Assembly: GCA_001297265.1 (NCBI GenBank)
Contig: LIHB01000059.1
Span: 120,863-184,862, forward strand
Length of the DNA stretch: 64,000 nucleotides
Reading direction: 5' to 3'
DNA from: Mycosphaerella arachidis
Taxonomy: Eukaryota; Ascomycota; Dothideomycetes; Mycosphaerellales; Mycosphaerellaceae
The notes beneath the pieces are model-generated. The model had not been told where the DNA came from. It did no database searches and saw nothing but the letters and a program-made list of their open reading frames with translations. The position numbers and the translations under genes are program-made. Positions 21,109-32,422 of this stretch are shown one piece after another (within the stretch, counting starts at the first letter, position 1; each line of letters starts with the position of its first letter).

Positions 21109-21534
21109 AGTATCGCGTGTTGTGATAGTGGCTGATGTGAGGTGGTGGTCTGATGAGATACTGTGAGGCGGAGGTGGGCTGTGAGGGAAGGTGAATTTTT
21201 GATGTCTGTAGGTGCGAGAGGTGTAAGCCAGGACCGAAATGACCTTAAGTCTCAGCGAGGCGGGCAGTGCCGCTGTTAGCATGTGACAAGCTTGATGTGT
21301 TATGTTTCGGTCAAGACAAGTAATTCGTCGTCTCTAAATGACATGCACCTTACTGAGCCCCCTCCATCGTCGTATAGCCACTTATTTGAACACTCACAGA
21401 CTCGGGGATTTTCTTCCACGCCTAACGTCCGCCCAACGTTTCCCACTAATCCTTCGCAACGACAGTCACATGAGCCCTTGCACCATACCAAGGCATGGCC
21501 CAACATTTATCAGCATCATGTCACGACTCTCGAC

Positions 21535-21922
21535 TTACAGCACACTACTGACCTCCTCCAAGGTATGCTCACACCGCTCCATCCCCACACACTTACATTC
21601 CGTGTGCTTGCCCGACCAGATGACTTTGTGGGTGCTGGTCCGGATGTGAGACGTCGTCTCGATCATCTCGAAGAACTCCACGACAGTGGTACCGGTCTTT
21701 ACTGCGATTGGAAGGTGTATGTGCACTCCATTGACTATGTTGTTTCCGAGAACAATGACGGGAATGATTTATGTAGCTAGAGCGGCGTCGACGATGGTTT
21801 GCTTGTTGTTCGAGATAACTTCGGCGAAAGCCTTGTCGATGCTCGCCGAAGTGACTTCGCAGGCTTGAATGGCGCTGAAGAGGTTTGCCGGAACTGTCGA
21901 GAGAGAGGCTGATGTTTGGCAT
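21535..21922 (-). pseudogene. Ubiquitin-like array, copy 3, frameshift and stop
   Basis: It opens with ATG at 21922 (MPNISLS). A shift inside a CT-repeat (CTCTCTCTC, near 21905) moves the family domain into another frame: LSTVPANLFSAIQACEV and SIDKAFAEVISNNKQTIVDA. A TAA follows at 21769. The same frame then continues as IHLPIAVKTGTTVVEFFEMI and HTLEEV, which matches the beta-grasp part of copies 1 and 2. Two independent lesions make a functional product unlikely. The region below it (21300-21506) could hold a decayed last exon, but I cannot show this. Confidence 0.55.
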
Positions 21923-22195
21923 GGTGGTAGTCGAGATTGCGATGGATGGTATGAGTGCAGTAGAGATACTTTGTGCTCGGTGGGTATTAGTATCTTGTGC
22001 GAGGTCTGAGACTGAAATGTGTGGGTCGGGTACTTTGTGTCACAAGGAAGAAGTGAACGAAGCATTTGAGGTGGTACAGGTGTGCGGCTCGCCAAGACTT
22101 GCACGTGCGCCGCAACAAAGTGCTCTCCGTGCCTTTCTAGTCGATGGTTACATGTTTTGGAACCCACGTACGCGTTCTCATCTAAACATAGAAAC

Positions 22196-22734
22196 TTAAG
22201 CACCCCTGAACGCAACAACGAGATCCATCACCGCTTCCTTTCTGATTCCGACCTACTCTTATGTCAGCACAATCAACCAGCGATACCATGACTAGCAAAA
22301 CTTACCTCTTCAACCGTAACATGGTTAATAATCTCCTCCTCGTTTTCCTTTGAGCCGTCGAATACGACTAGTCCATCCATACTCAGACGTTGACAATGAG
22401 GTAGAAGGCCGTCCTGGGCATGCACTCTCTCTGCAACTCCCAGCATAGATGTGAACTTGTTGACCTTGAGAGTAATGGTCTTGCCGACTGGGGTCCTGAC
22501 AAAGATCTGAAAGGAGGACGTCTCCTCTAGCTTCGGGTCCACTGCAGAAATGCTGTTCCGTGGCGTGATGTCGTAGGGGATGGCAATGATGGTGTCAATA
22601 ATTGAGTCGATGCTGGCGCCGATTGCAGCTTTAACGGCATCGTGGTCGACAGCTCGACCAGATTGAGCCTGCTGCTTGACTGAAGCGACAAGGTCGAGAG
22701 GAAGTGTGACGGGAATCTTGATGTTGATGGACAT
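22196..22734 (-). CDS. Ubiquitin-like domain protein, copy 2 (intact)
   Basis: Exons 22734-22306 and 22252-22196 give 161 aa. The 53-bp intron starts GTAAGT, has TGCTGAC as branch site and ends GAGTAG. Residues 1-60 form the array-specific N-terminal domain (MSINIKIPVTLPLDLVASV ... IIAIPYDI). Residues of about 74-161 align along their length with ubiquitin: FQIFVRTPVGKTITLKVNKF, then an alpha-helix, LPHCQRLSMDG, and after the intron EAVMDLVVAFRGA and stop. Ubiquitin has RLRGG at this end, so the second glycine is Ala and the protein stops there. The Lys11 equivalent is kept and Lys6 is Arg. Without the diglycine it should not be conjugated; a binding or regulatory role is inference. It is the only undamaged member of the array. 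Confidence 0.75.
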
Positions 22735-23012
22735 GGTTCTGGAATGGATGGGATGGATTTTGCTACAGTGTGGAACAGGATTAAAGATGAGCGCGGGAGG
22801 AACAGTTTACTATATTTTGACTGAGAATTGTCTCTCATGACACCATGCGAGACATAAAGACCTTCTGTTTGGTCTCATCTCCGATGCGACACAATTTCTG
22901 ACAATGCATGAACAGGCACATGCATCTCAGCCGCACACAAAGGTCTCACTTATCGGGCCATATAGACATCCGTCCCGGCTCATCACAGCCGTTAAGATCT
23001 TCGTTCTCGCCT

Positions 23013-23912
23013 CTAGACATAGCAATCTTTGATCATGACCAACACGTCGAGAACATCAGCCGTCTCAACACCATACTGATGCCACAATGTCAGAGACCGT
23101 AACATCAGTGCAAGAGCTGAGCCCTTACCTCTCCCAAAGTCTTCAAGTCTTCCAGCTCTTCGCCACGAAACTCTAAGCTCTCAATCTCGAAGCAATGATC
23201 GTGATTCTCATCGAGTAGTTTCTCCTTTAGCCGCTCGACCGTCATCTGCGGGGCGACTTCAATGATGTACTCCCCATCCTCGCTGCAGATACCACGGAGT
23301 TTGATACTGAATCTTACCAGCAACGATGGTGGCGATGTGGTGGCTTCAGCCTTCTCGTATAGGACTGGGTTGGCCTCTCGATCCTGCTTCTCGGTCATTC
23401 CATCTATGACCACCCACGGCTGCAAAGGGATTTGGAGCAGTATGTCTCTTAGCTTATACTTGATCTATTGCAAGAGGTCAATCCATCAATTGATACGGCT
23501 TTCACTCAACAACTATTCTACCTTTTCGAGCGTCCACTCTTCCCTCGCCTCCATGCCGCAGTGGAGGAACACATGTCTATGTGCCGGCAAGCCGTCGACA
23601 GGACCCATCAGCTCCTTGACCTGGCGTATCGTGGTGTACTTGTTAGCCCCTCAGGACAAGATACTCATCATGGTGGTTCATGAAGCCGTTCGCAATGTCG
23701 AAGGTCTCGACGGAAGGTGTCTCGGGTGCGGCCGTGAAATGCTCAATCTTTGGCGGTGCGTCATCGTTCGGAATCGCTTTGACGGCGGCGATGAGATCTT
23801 TGCGGAGAGCCATGAGAATTGGCTGAATGACGTGCGGAGGGCAGTCGTTGTTCTTGACGCGGGTAATGACTTCTGGTGAGACTGCCACTGTGATATGGAT
23901 GTCAGCACTCAT
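23013..23912 (-). pseudogene. Ubiquitin-like array, copy 1: two Ubl domains, one frameshift
   Basis: Model: exons 23912-23522, 23464-23129 and 23075-23013. Intron 1 is 57 bp and ends AATAG. Intron 2 is 53 bp, starts GTAAGG, has CTCTGAC as branch site and ends ATCAG. Order of parts: the N-terminal family domain (MSADIHITVAVSPEVITRV ... VKAIPND), a first beta-grasp domain (TTIRQVKELMGPVDGLPAH ... VFLHCGMEAREEWTLEK) and a second one (FSIKLRGICSEDGEYIIEV, LEFRGEELEDLKTLGE, DVLDVLVMI). The sole defect is one base too many relative to the frame at or near a four-base C run (23648-23651), between the first two strands of the first Ubl. It may be a sequencing error, in which case this is an intact gene of about 262 aa. 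There is no C-terminal diglycine. Confidence 0.65.
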
Positions 23913-24501
23913 GGCGGTTTCCTGCTGCCTCTGGCGGGTATGTGCTGCCGTAATGGAAATTGCTTTGAATGACCATCAGCGCAAACGTTGCGAGTCCTGA
24001 GGTCTGCATGTGTTTCCCACTTCTCATCAACTCGGCCGAATGGACTTTTATGTTACTGAGCTATGCCACTCGATGTGTACCTAGAGATCAGGAAAGTCGA
24101 TCGCTTGTTAGAAGCAGTCAGTCTACTCCGAAATCGACAACGGCTGGATAGGTCTGATACATGAGCATGCAGACTCACAACCATCAGCCATGGTCCCTCA
24201 ATCTTCATTAGCTCCAAAAGTCGCTGCGCTGCCGCACCCAATCGGCAACCAGCCATTTCGCGGCGTGAAAGCATCCGTAGTAGAGCAACATGGTCAGAAG
24301 CGTGTACGAGTTGTGATCGTTTCGGTAGAAGGAAGCTGCATTGCCAAACGTGTAATAATTTTGCTTGGCTACACACAGCAATCAGCGCACCAATGGTATA
24401 CGCATCGCCCCTGTACGCTAAAATGTCAAAGCTGATCGGTCCATTAGAAGCCAAAAGAAAAAGTACCCGTCGTCCTTCGCAGTGACGGCATCTACCATCG
24501 A
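23913..24501. other. Intergenic, no gene seen
   Basis: This is the upstream region of array copy 1 and the 3' flank of IES1. A reverse open frame (24053-24505) begins with TTG and has no motif that I can identify. Confidence 0.4.
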
Positions 24502-27176
24502 TCAATCATCCATATCCTCGTCCTCATCCTCCTCGCTCTCATCGGCATCGACCTCCCCAAGAAGTTCCCTGTCCTCCTCATCCAGCTCTCCGCCACCCTC
24601 TTCTTCGTCCGGGTCAGGTTCCCTTCCAGCCTTGGAAACTTGCCGCGAAATAGCTTTTCTCCCAGCCTGGCCTGCCGCGGGATTTGGTCGGTATGCCACC
24701 GGGCCTGAGTTCACAGGAGGGACCTCGACAACCTCATCGTCCTGATCGAAAGTCTGCTGTCGCTTGATGACTCGCCGACGATCGAGTAGGATGCCCTGCT
24801 CTTCCAGTCGCTTTCGCTGCATCATAGCTTGCCCAGGAAGATTAGTCTCTTGCCATCGATCGATCCTGCGGGAGCACCGTCGGAAAGCCTGAGCGAGACT
24901 CTTCGCTTCTTCGCCGACGTCACTGGGCTCATTCGGAGCTTTTGCGAAGCCAGCGTAGAGTGCTCGCGGCCGGCGCCAGAGGTCGACGTTCTCTAGGAAT
25001 TCGTCGTTCTCTTTCCCTCGATTCAGCCGCCAGTCGTCATCATTCTTCTCCGCTCGATCTCTTGCTTTCCGAATCTTGATCTGCTCTTCTTCTGAATCGT
25101 AGTCTGGTGGCATCTGGCGTATACGCTTCCACGCTCGAATGATGGCACTTTCTGATTCCCGCTTGTCGCGTGCGCGGGCATGGGCTCTCCGTATCCGCTT
25201 CTCGAGAGCATAGTCGATCTGTAGCTTTCTATGGTTGATGACTGCAGACTGGTGCTGCGTGATGCCACGATTTCGCTTCTGTGCCTGATAGGAAGGAGTT
25301 GGCACGTGGGCATTTGGTGCAGCAAAGGAGATGTTAGTCGATTGCGAGGGAGACATGCCCGTGGCGGCGACCAGCTTGTTAACGCCGCCAGGCGTGCTCA
25401 CCATCATCTGCTGAGGTCCATCAGTGACAAAGTTGATCTGACCAGTATTTGGGAGCAGAGGCACGTGGTGCGAATCTGCTTGACTGGTTCGAGAAGGTGC
25501 GGTGCCCGTCTCAGGCTTCTTCCTGCGCCAGTTGCCTCGACCGGGTCCCTTCTTTGCGGAGGATGCTGCCGGCGTCTGTGCTGCCTGTGGCGGAGACATA
25601 TCGGTGCCTTGAACGTCGTTGTTGAGGAGATTGTTGATACGCATGTCGCCGGCCGGTTTCATGTTCACGGCTTGGAAGCCGCGTGAGCCAACGGGTGAAG
25701 GCGAACGTGTGTACTCACTGCCCGTCTCATGCCGTAGCGCGGAGCTCTTGCCTACGGAGGGAGCTGTTACATGTTAGCTGTCTCCACTGAGAAAGGCAGG
25801 TACGTTCACTTACGAATGTGTCCAGGAGGGTAGCCGAGCTCACTGCCCTCATCGTCACTGGGATGAGCACCATGTCCTGTAGTCAAGCCTTTCTCCTTAC
25901 GGGCACGCTTCAGAGCAGTCATGGCTGGACTCGGTTCACTAGCCAAGATGGATATCCGCTCCTTCCGCTTGACCTCGCCAAAGAGTTTCTCTTCCTCGGT
26001 GTCGACATTCTCCAGCTCGGCCTGCTCTTCTGTCAAGCTCTCTAGCGTAGGCACCTTCAAGGGTGGCGCATGTGGCCCCTCCTCGGCATCAGCGGGTTGT
26101 CCTGGACCAAACGGATTGCGCTGGCTGTCTTCCACACTGAAGTCGCTCTCGAGATACCACCAGATCAGCCACAAGAATGCCTTGGCTCTACTGGCACTGC
26201 TCAAGCTTGGCCGCATGACCAAATCGAAGAAGTCTCGCGGTGGAGGGAAGTGGACCTCGCTGATTTTCGGCGCATACTGGCTCATGACGAAGATGAGGTT
26301 GACGGGATTCGTTCGAGGGATCGCGGCAGCCTTGATGTCTTCCATGGTGCTCGGTTGTGGCTCGTCTTCGGTGGCGCCCTTGAGGATGGACTTCAGACGG
26401 GGTGCATCCTGCAGCTGTTTGTATGCATTTGGGTCTTGGTGTGCTTGCAGGGCAGGTATCGAGTGGTAGGTTCGCAGCTGTGCACGCATCTCTGGAAAGA
26501 CTATTCTGTATGTCAGCCTTCGCCATTGCGCTGGACTTGATCATAACGCACAGTTGAGCGTCGTGTTCATTCGTCCCACGTTGACCAACAAACACACCAT
26601 GGCCATACTGATCGCGCCGTCTTGATCCTGCAGCAGCTTCTCCTTCAAGATTTTGCTGCACTTGCTGCTCTTGGCCATGGCATCGATGTAAATGTCTGCA
26701 AAGGTATGCCCCTTTGTTCCATCGCTGTACTTGGTGAAGCACGGGGTGGTGTCGTCGAACACAAGCCTGAGGAAGTCGTACTGGATGTCCTTCCTCCACA
26801 ACGGGATGCCATCCTCTTTCTTCAAGTGCCGTATCTTGTTGCCCGAATACACGGACGAGGTAGCTCCATTCGCATTGCGTCGGGTCGATGTGGTGGTGGA
26901 TGTATACATGGGCTCGTCGCCATCGCCGTCGCCGTCGCCGTCGCCGTTCTCCGCCGGCTTGGAGGGCGTTGCGGCATTGTTGTCACCATCGAGCCTCTTC
27001 TTGGGTGGCATCGCATCTGTGCCGTCGTCGTTCCTCTCCAAGGACGGCAGCGGCACTGGCACTGGCACTGGCACTGGCGGCGGAGGGGGAGGAAGCACAA
27101 TCGGGGTTGCAGCAGCAGGCCGGTCGGGATGTTGGTGGTCAGGCTCGCCAGCCAGTATGTGTTGCAGGGAGGTCAT
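24502..27176 (-). CDS. IES1: INO80 chromatin-remodelling complex subunit Ies1
   Basis: Exons 27176-26552, 26500-25814 and 25751-24502 give about 853 aa. Intron 1 is 51 bp (GTGCGT, GGCTGAC, AATAG); intron 2 is 62 bp (GTAAGT, GCTAAC, CGTAG). The conserved core is unmistakable: KIRHLKKEDGIPLWRKDIQ, DFLRLVFDDTT, TTLN joined across intron 1 to FFPEMRAQLRTYHSIPALQ, then FLWLIWWYLESDF. Ies1 is a fungus-specific subunit of the nuclear INO80 ATP-dependent nucleosome remodeller. The N-terminus holds Pro-Val and Gly-Asp dipeptide repeats encoded by microsatellites (about 26925-27085). The C-terminal half is a basic helical region (RRVIKRQQTF) with an acidic tail (EEDEDEDMDD). An alternative acceptor for intron 2 twelve bases upstream (AACAG) keeps the frame. 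Confidence 0.9.
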
Positions 27177-28228
27177 GGTGCTGGTCCAGGCGTTGTCGCC
27201 GTGTCATCTGTTTCAAAGTCTCACGACTCGGGACGCTGCGTCTTCGGGCGCTGTCGCTGGCGCTGTCGCGGTCAATGTGTCGTTCTGTCGGCCATTGGGG
27301 GATACGTGGTCGATGATGGGATTACATGCGACCAATGCGACGGCGACGCTGGTCGCTGTGAGAGGGCGCGAAGAAAACAGATTGCGAGTAGGACTACGGC
27401 GCATGAGTTACGTGGCGCTGTGCTGACACCCGACTGGTATCGGCGCTTTGACGTGGGAAACCGCGTCATACCACAACACAACCAACCCATCACTCCACAT
27501 AAATCAGAACCATCATCGTGTTTGGGGGGGGGGGGGGGCAACACGAAGCAGATCCTGTGTAGCTAGCTACATTCGGTAGCTATTATTACATGCAGTAGCC
27601 CCCGTCTCCCGCTGTCAATGTTCCTGTTTTGGAGGATGGGGATGGGGATGGGGATGCATGTACGTACTGTAGTAGTAATCTGACAGGTCTAACACATGTC
27701 TTGCGGGATGATGAGCTTTTGCCCTCGCTCGGATCAACAGCTCTCGGAAGAAAGAATCTAGCCTAGCGTCCTCGTGTGTTGCAAGCAATGATCTTCGTCG
27801 GCGCGGGCGGTGCACACGGTCTCATCAAAGTCCAGTATCGTCCAGCTAGCTACCCTCAATATTTGATGTGGCTGCCCCTCCACCTAATGGGAACGTCGGT
27901 CGGAGAAGTATGAGTTGGTAGTCATCATCAGAATTGTAAATGGCATTCTCGACGACAACACCTATGCCAACAAGACTGCTGCTCGTGCACGTCGGTACAT
28001 GTGAAGCAGAACCCCCCCCCCATCCCCCCCTCCCAGAATAAGAGTCCATTGGTAGGCGGAGTGTCCTCGGCCCTGCTTCCCACTGCAACATCGACCACGT
28101 CGCCACCACCACCACCACCACCCGCGGAAGAAGTCCTTCCCTGACAACTAGCAAAAGTTCGAGACCAGGATAGAGGCACACCTTCCGCAAACATTCGACG
28201 CGCTCTCATCCTGCTGGCGTCCTCCATC
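27177..28228. promoter_or_regulatory. Divergent promoter region with G/C homopolymer tracts
   Basis: This 1.05-kb spacer separates the starts of IES1 (reverse) and the M16 peptidase gene (forward). It holds a run of 15 G (27524-27538), three GGGGAT units in a row (27638-27655) and a C-rich block with runs of 10 and 7 C (28012-28030). No coding region is supported; the open frames here are compositional. Confidence 0.5.
27524..27538 (+). repeat. Poly-G tract (15 bases)
   Basis: An uninterrupted G run inside the divergent promoter. Such runs are error-prone in sequencing and replication, and they can form G-quadruplex structure. Confidence 0.9.
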
Positions 28229-31200
28229 ATGCCGGCCTCCAGGCGAGAAGCTCCCCGCTTCAAGACAATACAGCGCCTGAAACTCGACTATGCACCCGTC
28301 AAGATTACCCAATACGAATCAACAAGGACTGGTATGCGGCTGGCAGTCGTCGACAAGAAAGGTCCCAAGGTCGAGGGAGAGTTCGCATTGGCCACTGAAA
28401 TCAACGACAACTCTGGCGCACCACATACGCTCGAGCATCTGGTCTTCATGGGCTCAAAGTCATTCAAATACACGGGACTCCTCGACCGGCTATCATCCCG
28501 AGCGTTTTCCACAACAAACGCGGGAACTGCGACAGACTACACATCTTACTCGTTGAAGACCGCAGGATGGGAAGGCTTCTCTCACATTCTCCCAGTCTAT
28601 CTGGAACATCTGATCGTCCCCACCATGACCGACTCGGCATGTTACACAGAAGTCCACCATATCGATGGAACTGGCCACGACGCTGGTGTAGTCTACTCTG
28701 AAATGCAGGCTCGTGAGAATACCCCAAGCGACTTGATGGAGCTACACCGGAGAGTCCTCATGTATCCTGAAGGCAGTGGTTTCCGGTCAGAAACTGGTGG
28801 CATGACCAAGGAGCTCAGAGTCTTGACCGCAGACCGCATACGAGCATACCACAAGGAGATGTATCAACCAAAGAACCTTCGCGTCATCATCACTGGCGAG
28901 GTCGATCACGACGAGCTACTGCAAATTCTGGATGACTTCGAGACGACCATCGTTGAGGATGTGCCAAAGTTGAGTGATCCTTTCCGGAGGCCGTGGGTCG
29001 ACTCAAAGCCTACACCGCGTCTCACGGAGACGAAGGTAGACACCATCCAGTTCCCAGAAGAGGACGAGTCGATGGGTGAGCTCACGGTCGGCTGGTTCGG
29101 GCCAAACTGTGACGACGCTCTTGCGGTGGCATCGCTGACCGTGCTACTGGCGTACCTCGCCGACTCACCAATCAGTGTGCTGGAAAATACGTTAGTAGAA
29201 CGAGAACAACTCTGCAGTGCTGTCTACTATGAGGTTGAGACACGGCCAGGTAAGTCGATCTGAGGTCTCGAGCTGGTTGTGTTGTTATGGACAACGAGTG
29301 TGCCGCACGGGCAAAGTCCAGCTTGCTGGGAGGAAGACATTGCTAGCTCGGAAGCGACAGCCGCTCCATGTCTCTACTGTGGAATTTTCGCTGATCAGTT
29401 CGTCCATAGACATTGTGACCTGGTTCTACCTCACATCAGTCGAGACGGTTCAACTTCGTTCAGTGTACGAGCGTCTCATCGACGTGCTCAAGAAGACTCT
29501 TGACAAGCCCTTGGACATGTCGTACCTGAGTGATTGTATCAAGCGAGAGCGAAGACAGCTGAAGGAACGTGCTGAAAGTTCGGAAGACTTCTTTACCCAG
29601 CCGCTCATTGAGGATCATTGCTTCAGCGACCGAGAAGGACGCGCTCTGAAGGATATTGAAACATTGTCCGAACTCGATACCCTCGCAACATGGACAGAGG
29701 CACAGTGGAAAGAAGCACTGTCAAAGTACTTCGTTGACAACCACCATGTCTGCGTCCTTGGAGTCCCGTCTAAGGAGTTGTCCGAACGCAGCACCCAGGA
29801 AGAGAAGGATCGCGTCGAAGCACAGAAGAAGCGCCTTGGTCCGGAAGGACTTGAGGCACTCTCTAAAAAGCTTGACGCGGCGAAGGCAGAGAATGGTAAG
29901 CCGATTCCTGATGAGCTCCTTGAGCAATTCCCGGTACCACGGCCTGAGCTCGTGCCATTCATCTCCACAGTCACAGCACGTTCAGGCGCAGCCCGCAAGA
30001 TGGGACGACTCGACAGCGAGATTCAACAGATCGTCGACCAAGCCGATGACGGTTCGCCACTTTTTATCCACTTCGAACACATCCCGTCCAACTTTGTGAA
30101 GATCAAGCTGTACATGGGCACGGCTGGCGTCCCTGCCGAGCTCAGACCAGTACTAAGCCTGTATCTGAACAACCTCTTCACAACACCAGTATACATCGAC
30201 GGCAAGCGGATAGAGTTCGAGGATCTCGTCACAGAGCTGGAGAAGGACACCATCTCCTACCATGTCAATTCGTCGTACGGCAATCAGCAAATGGTGGCAA
30301 TCACTGCTATGACAGAGCCAGAGAGTTATGCAAAGGTACGTCTGAATGGCAGAGAGCGCCCAGCAGTCCCTCAGAATGTCTTGCAACGCTGTCTATGCAC
30401 TGCGCAACGCGCTCTCGACTGACGCTTTTATGCTTTAGGTCATCTCTCGCATCCGCACCGTGCTGTTCGATGCGATACACGACCCCGTACGACTGCACGC
30501 ATCTCTTACCAAGATTCTGGCAGACATCCCAGCCGAAAAGCGAGCCGGCGACTCCATGGTTTGGGCAGTCAACTCCATGATCTCCTCCAATCGCAACGCA
30601 AACCGGCATGCCACCAACACGCTCACCAAAGCTCTCTACCTCAAGCATCTTCGAAAACAACTCAGGCAGGATCCACAAAAGGTCATTTCCAAGCTTCAAA
30701 CCCTCTGCGACCGCCTCCATCGCCCAGAGAACTTCCGCGCAGTCGTGATAGCAGATGTGACCAAGCTCCCAGACCCAGTATCAGCATGGCAGAACCTGAC
30801 GAAGGACCTTCCTGCCACCAAATCACTTGAACCACTCGACGACCTCAAGTCAACAATCAGCGACGTCGGCAAGACTCCAGGAACAGCAGCCTACATCATC
30901 CCCATCACCGCCGTGGACAGCTCATACATCGTCCTGACATCACTTGGCCCCGACTCATATTCTCACCCAGACCTACCTGCCCTCATCGTAGCGATAGCAT
31001 TCCTTCGCGCAGTAGAAGGACCTCTGTGGACATCCATCCGTGGTACAGGCTTGGCATACGGCGCGTCAATCCGTCGAAGCATCGAGCTCGGTACGTGCTC
31101 CACGAGCCATCAATCTACGCTTCCGCAGGATAACTAACAACCTCTCTCTGTGTGCGCAGGCAAACTCCACTTCTCCATCGACCGCGCCCCCAACTGCTTC

Positions 31201-31837
31201 AAAGCCTACGCCGCCGGCAAAGCCGAAATCGAAGCCTACGCAAACGGCACCAAACCTCTCAAGAAACTCGCCATCCAAGCTGCCGTGGGTGAAATTGTCT
31301 ACGAAATGGCCGAAGAGGTATGTCCTATTTTCCCCGCCCACTCCACTCCTCACTTATGGGCCCCTCCTGCCAGCACAGCACTCCCCACCACGTTCCCACC
31401 ACGAACTAACCCGTGCATCTCTCTCCATCCAGGGCGCAACCATGTCCTACGCCGCCGAAGAATCCTTCATAACCCAGGTCATGCGCGGCCTCGACAAAGC
31501 CTACAACACCAACCTCTTGAAACAAATCGGACAGATCTCTCCCCAAGATGTGAAAGACGCCATTGAGAAGTGGCTCGTGCCGCTCTTTAGGTCCGAGACG
31601 GCGAATTTGGTGGTTACGTGTGCGGTTGGGATGGCGGAGGAGTTGGTGGAGAAGTTTAAGGGGGTGGGGTTTGAGGTGGAAGTGAGGAAGTTGGAGGATT
31701 TTCAGGATGATTATGGGGTGGGGGAGGGGGAGGGGGAGGGTGAGGATGATGAAGAGGGAGAGAGTGGGAGCGGGACTGAAGATGAGGGGAGTGGGAATGG
31801 GAGTGAAGAAAAAGAGGAGGAGGAGGAGGAGGAGTGA
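28229..31837 (+). CDS. M16-family zinc metallopeptidase, five exons
   Basis: Exons 28229-29249, 29410-30335, 30439-31090, 31160-31317 and 31433-31837 give 1053 aa. All introns are GT..AG (GTAAGT, GTACGT, GTACGT, GTATGT) and all phases fit. Residues 66-70 (HTLEH) are the inverted HxxEH zinc motif of M16 peptidases. SEMQARENTPSD downstream supplies the region of the third ligand, and TTNAGTATDYTSY is typical of the subgroup of yeast YOL098C and the cytosolic PreP/falcilysin relatives, whose length (about 1040 aa) also matches. Its substrates are unknown; peptide degradation is the family role. The last 60 codons are an acidic Gly/Glu/Ser tail coded by a purine-only stretch, absent from the enzymatic core. 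Intron 1 is unusually long (160 bp). Confidence 0.88.
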
Positions 31838-32422
31838 TGTCGACACATCGGGGTGCTTCGACCTGTCTGAAGTGAATGGCATCAGCATGAGCATGAGCAT
31901 GAGCACCGGCACGATCATGACAGCATAGTCAACGCACATTGCAACTAAGATTCAAAGACACAACTACACCTCGCCAGCTATCGCGCTTGCGCGTGTAAAC
32001 ATCTTCACTTCTCATCCCCAATCCTCATCTCAAAACATGCAACGGCAACATCGCAAACGCTAAATGACAAGAAACTCTCACATGGGTATCTCTCCAAGCC
32101 GATAGCTTTTTTCTCCTTCTCCCCTCGTCTCGAGGTACCGTCGACGCCCAGCGCCAACGCTCCTGAAAAGCCACCTCATGTCATCATCATCGTCAGAAAA
32201 AGGGTGTCGAATAAGGTGTGATAGTGTAATACGGGATCCAGAAAATTCAATGCCGCTGCAACGCCATGCCATAATTTCATTCTTCTTCCCCTTTATTCCG
32301 TCTGTTGCCTTGCCGTGTACTTCGTCGTTGGTGTCTCCAGAGTGTAGATTAGTATATCGATAAATTGCATCAAAGAGCAGCATCGTTGAAATCCCACCAG
32401 AAGTGCGTCGGTCGTCGGGAGA
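31838..32422. other. Convergent intergenic spacer
   Basis: This is the shared 3' flank of two converging genes. It has a short ATGAGC repeat near 31885-31905 and no gene. Confidence 0.5.

Noticed and set aside
23640..23690. A 44-bp intron in Ubl copy 1 (GTATCT..GCTAAC..GCCAG) instead of a frameshift
   Set aside because: The sites look good, but the phase is wrong and the skipped sequence encodes conserved Ubl residues.
24053..24505. Reverse open frame of 150 codons
   Set aside because: Begins at TTG, has no motif, and no reading with introns gives a coherent protein.
26622..27566. Long forward open frames opposite IES1 (up to 314 codons)
   Set aside because: They are antisense shadows of the IES1 coding exon and its repeats; the reverse-strand reading matches Ies1 clearly.
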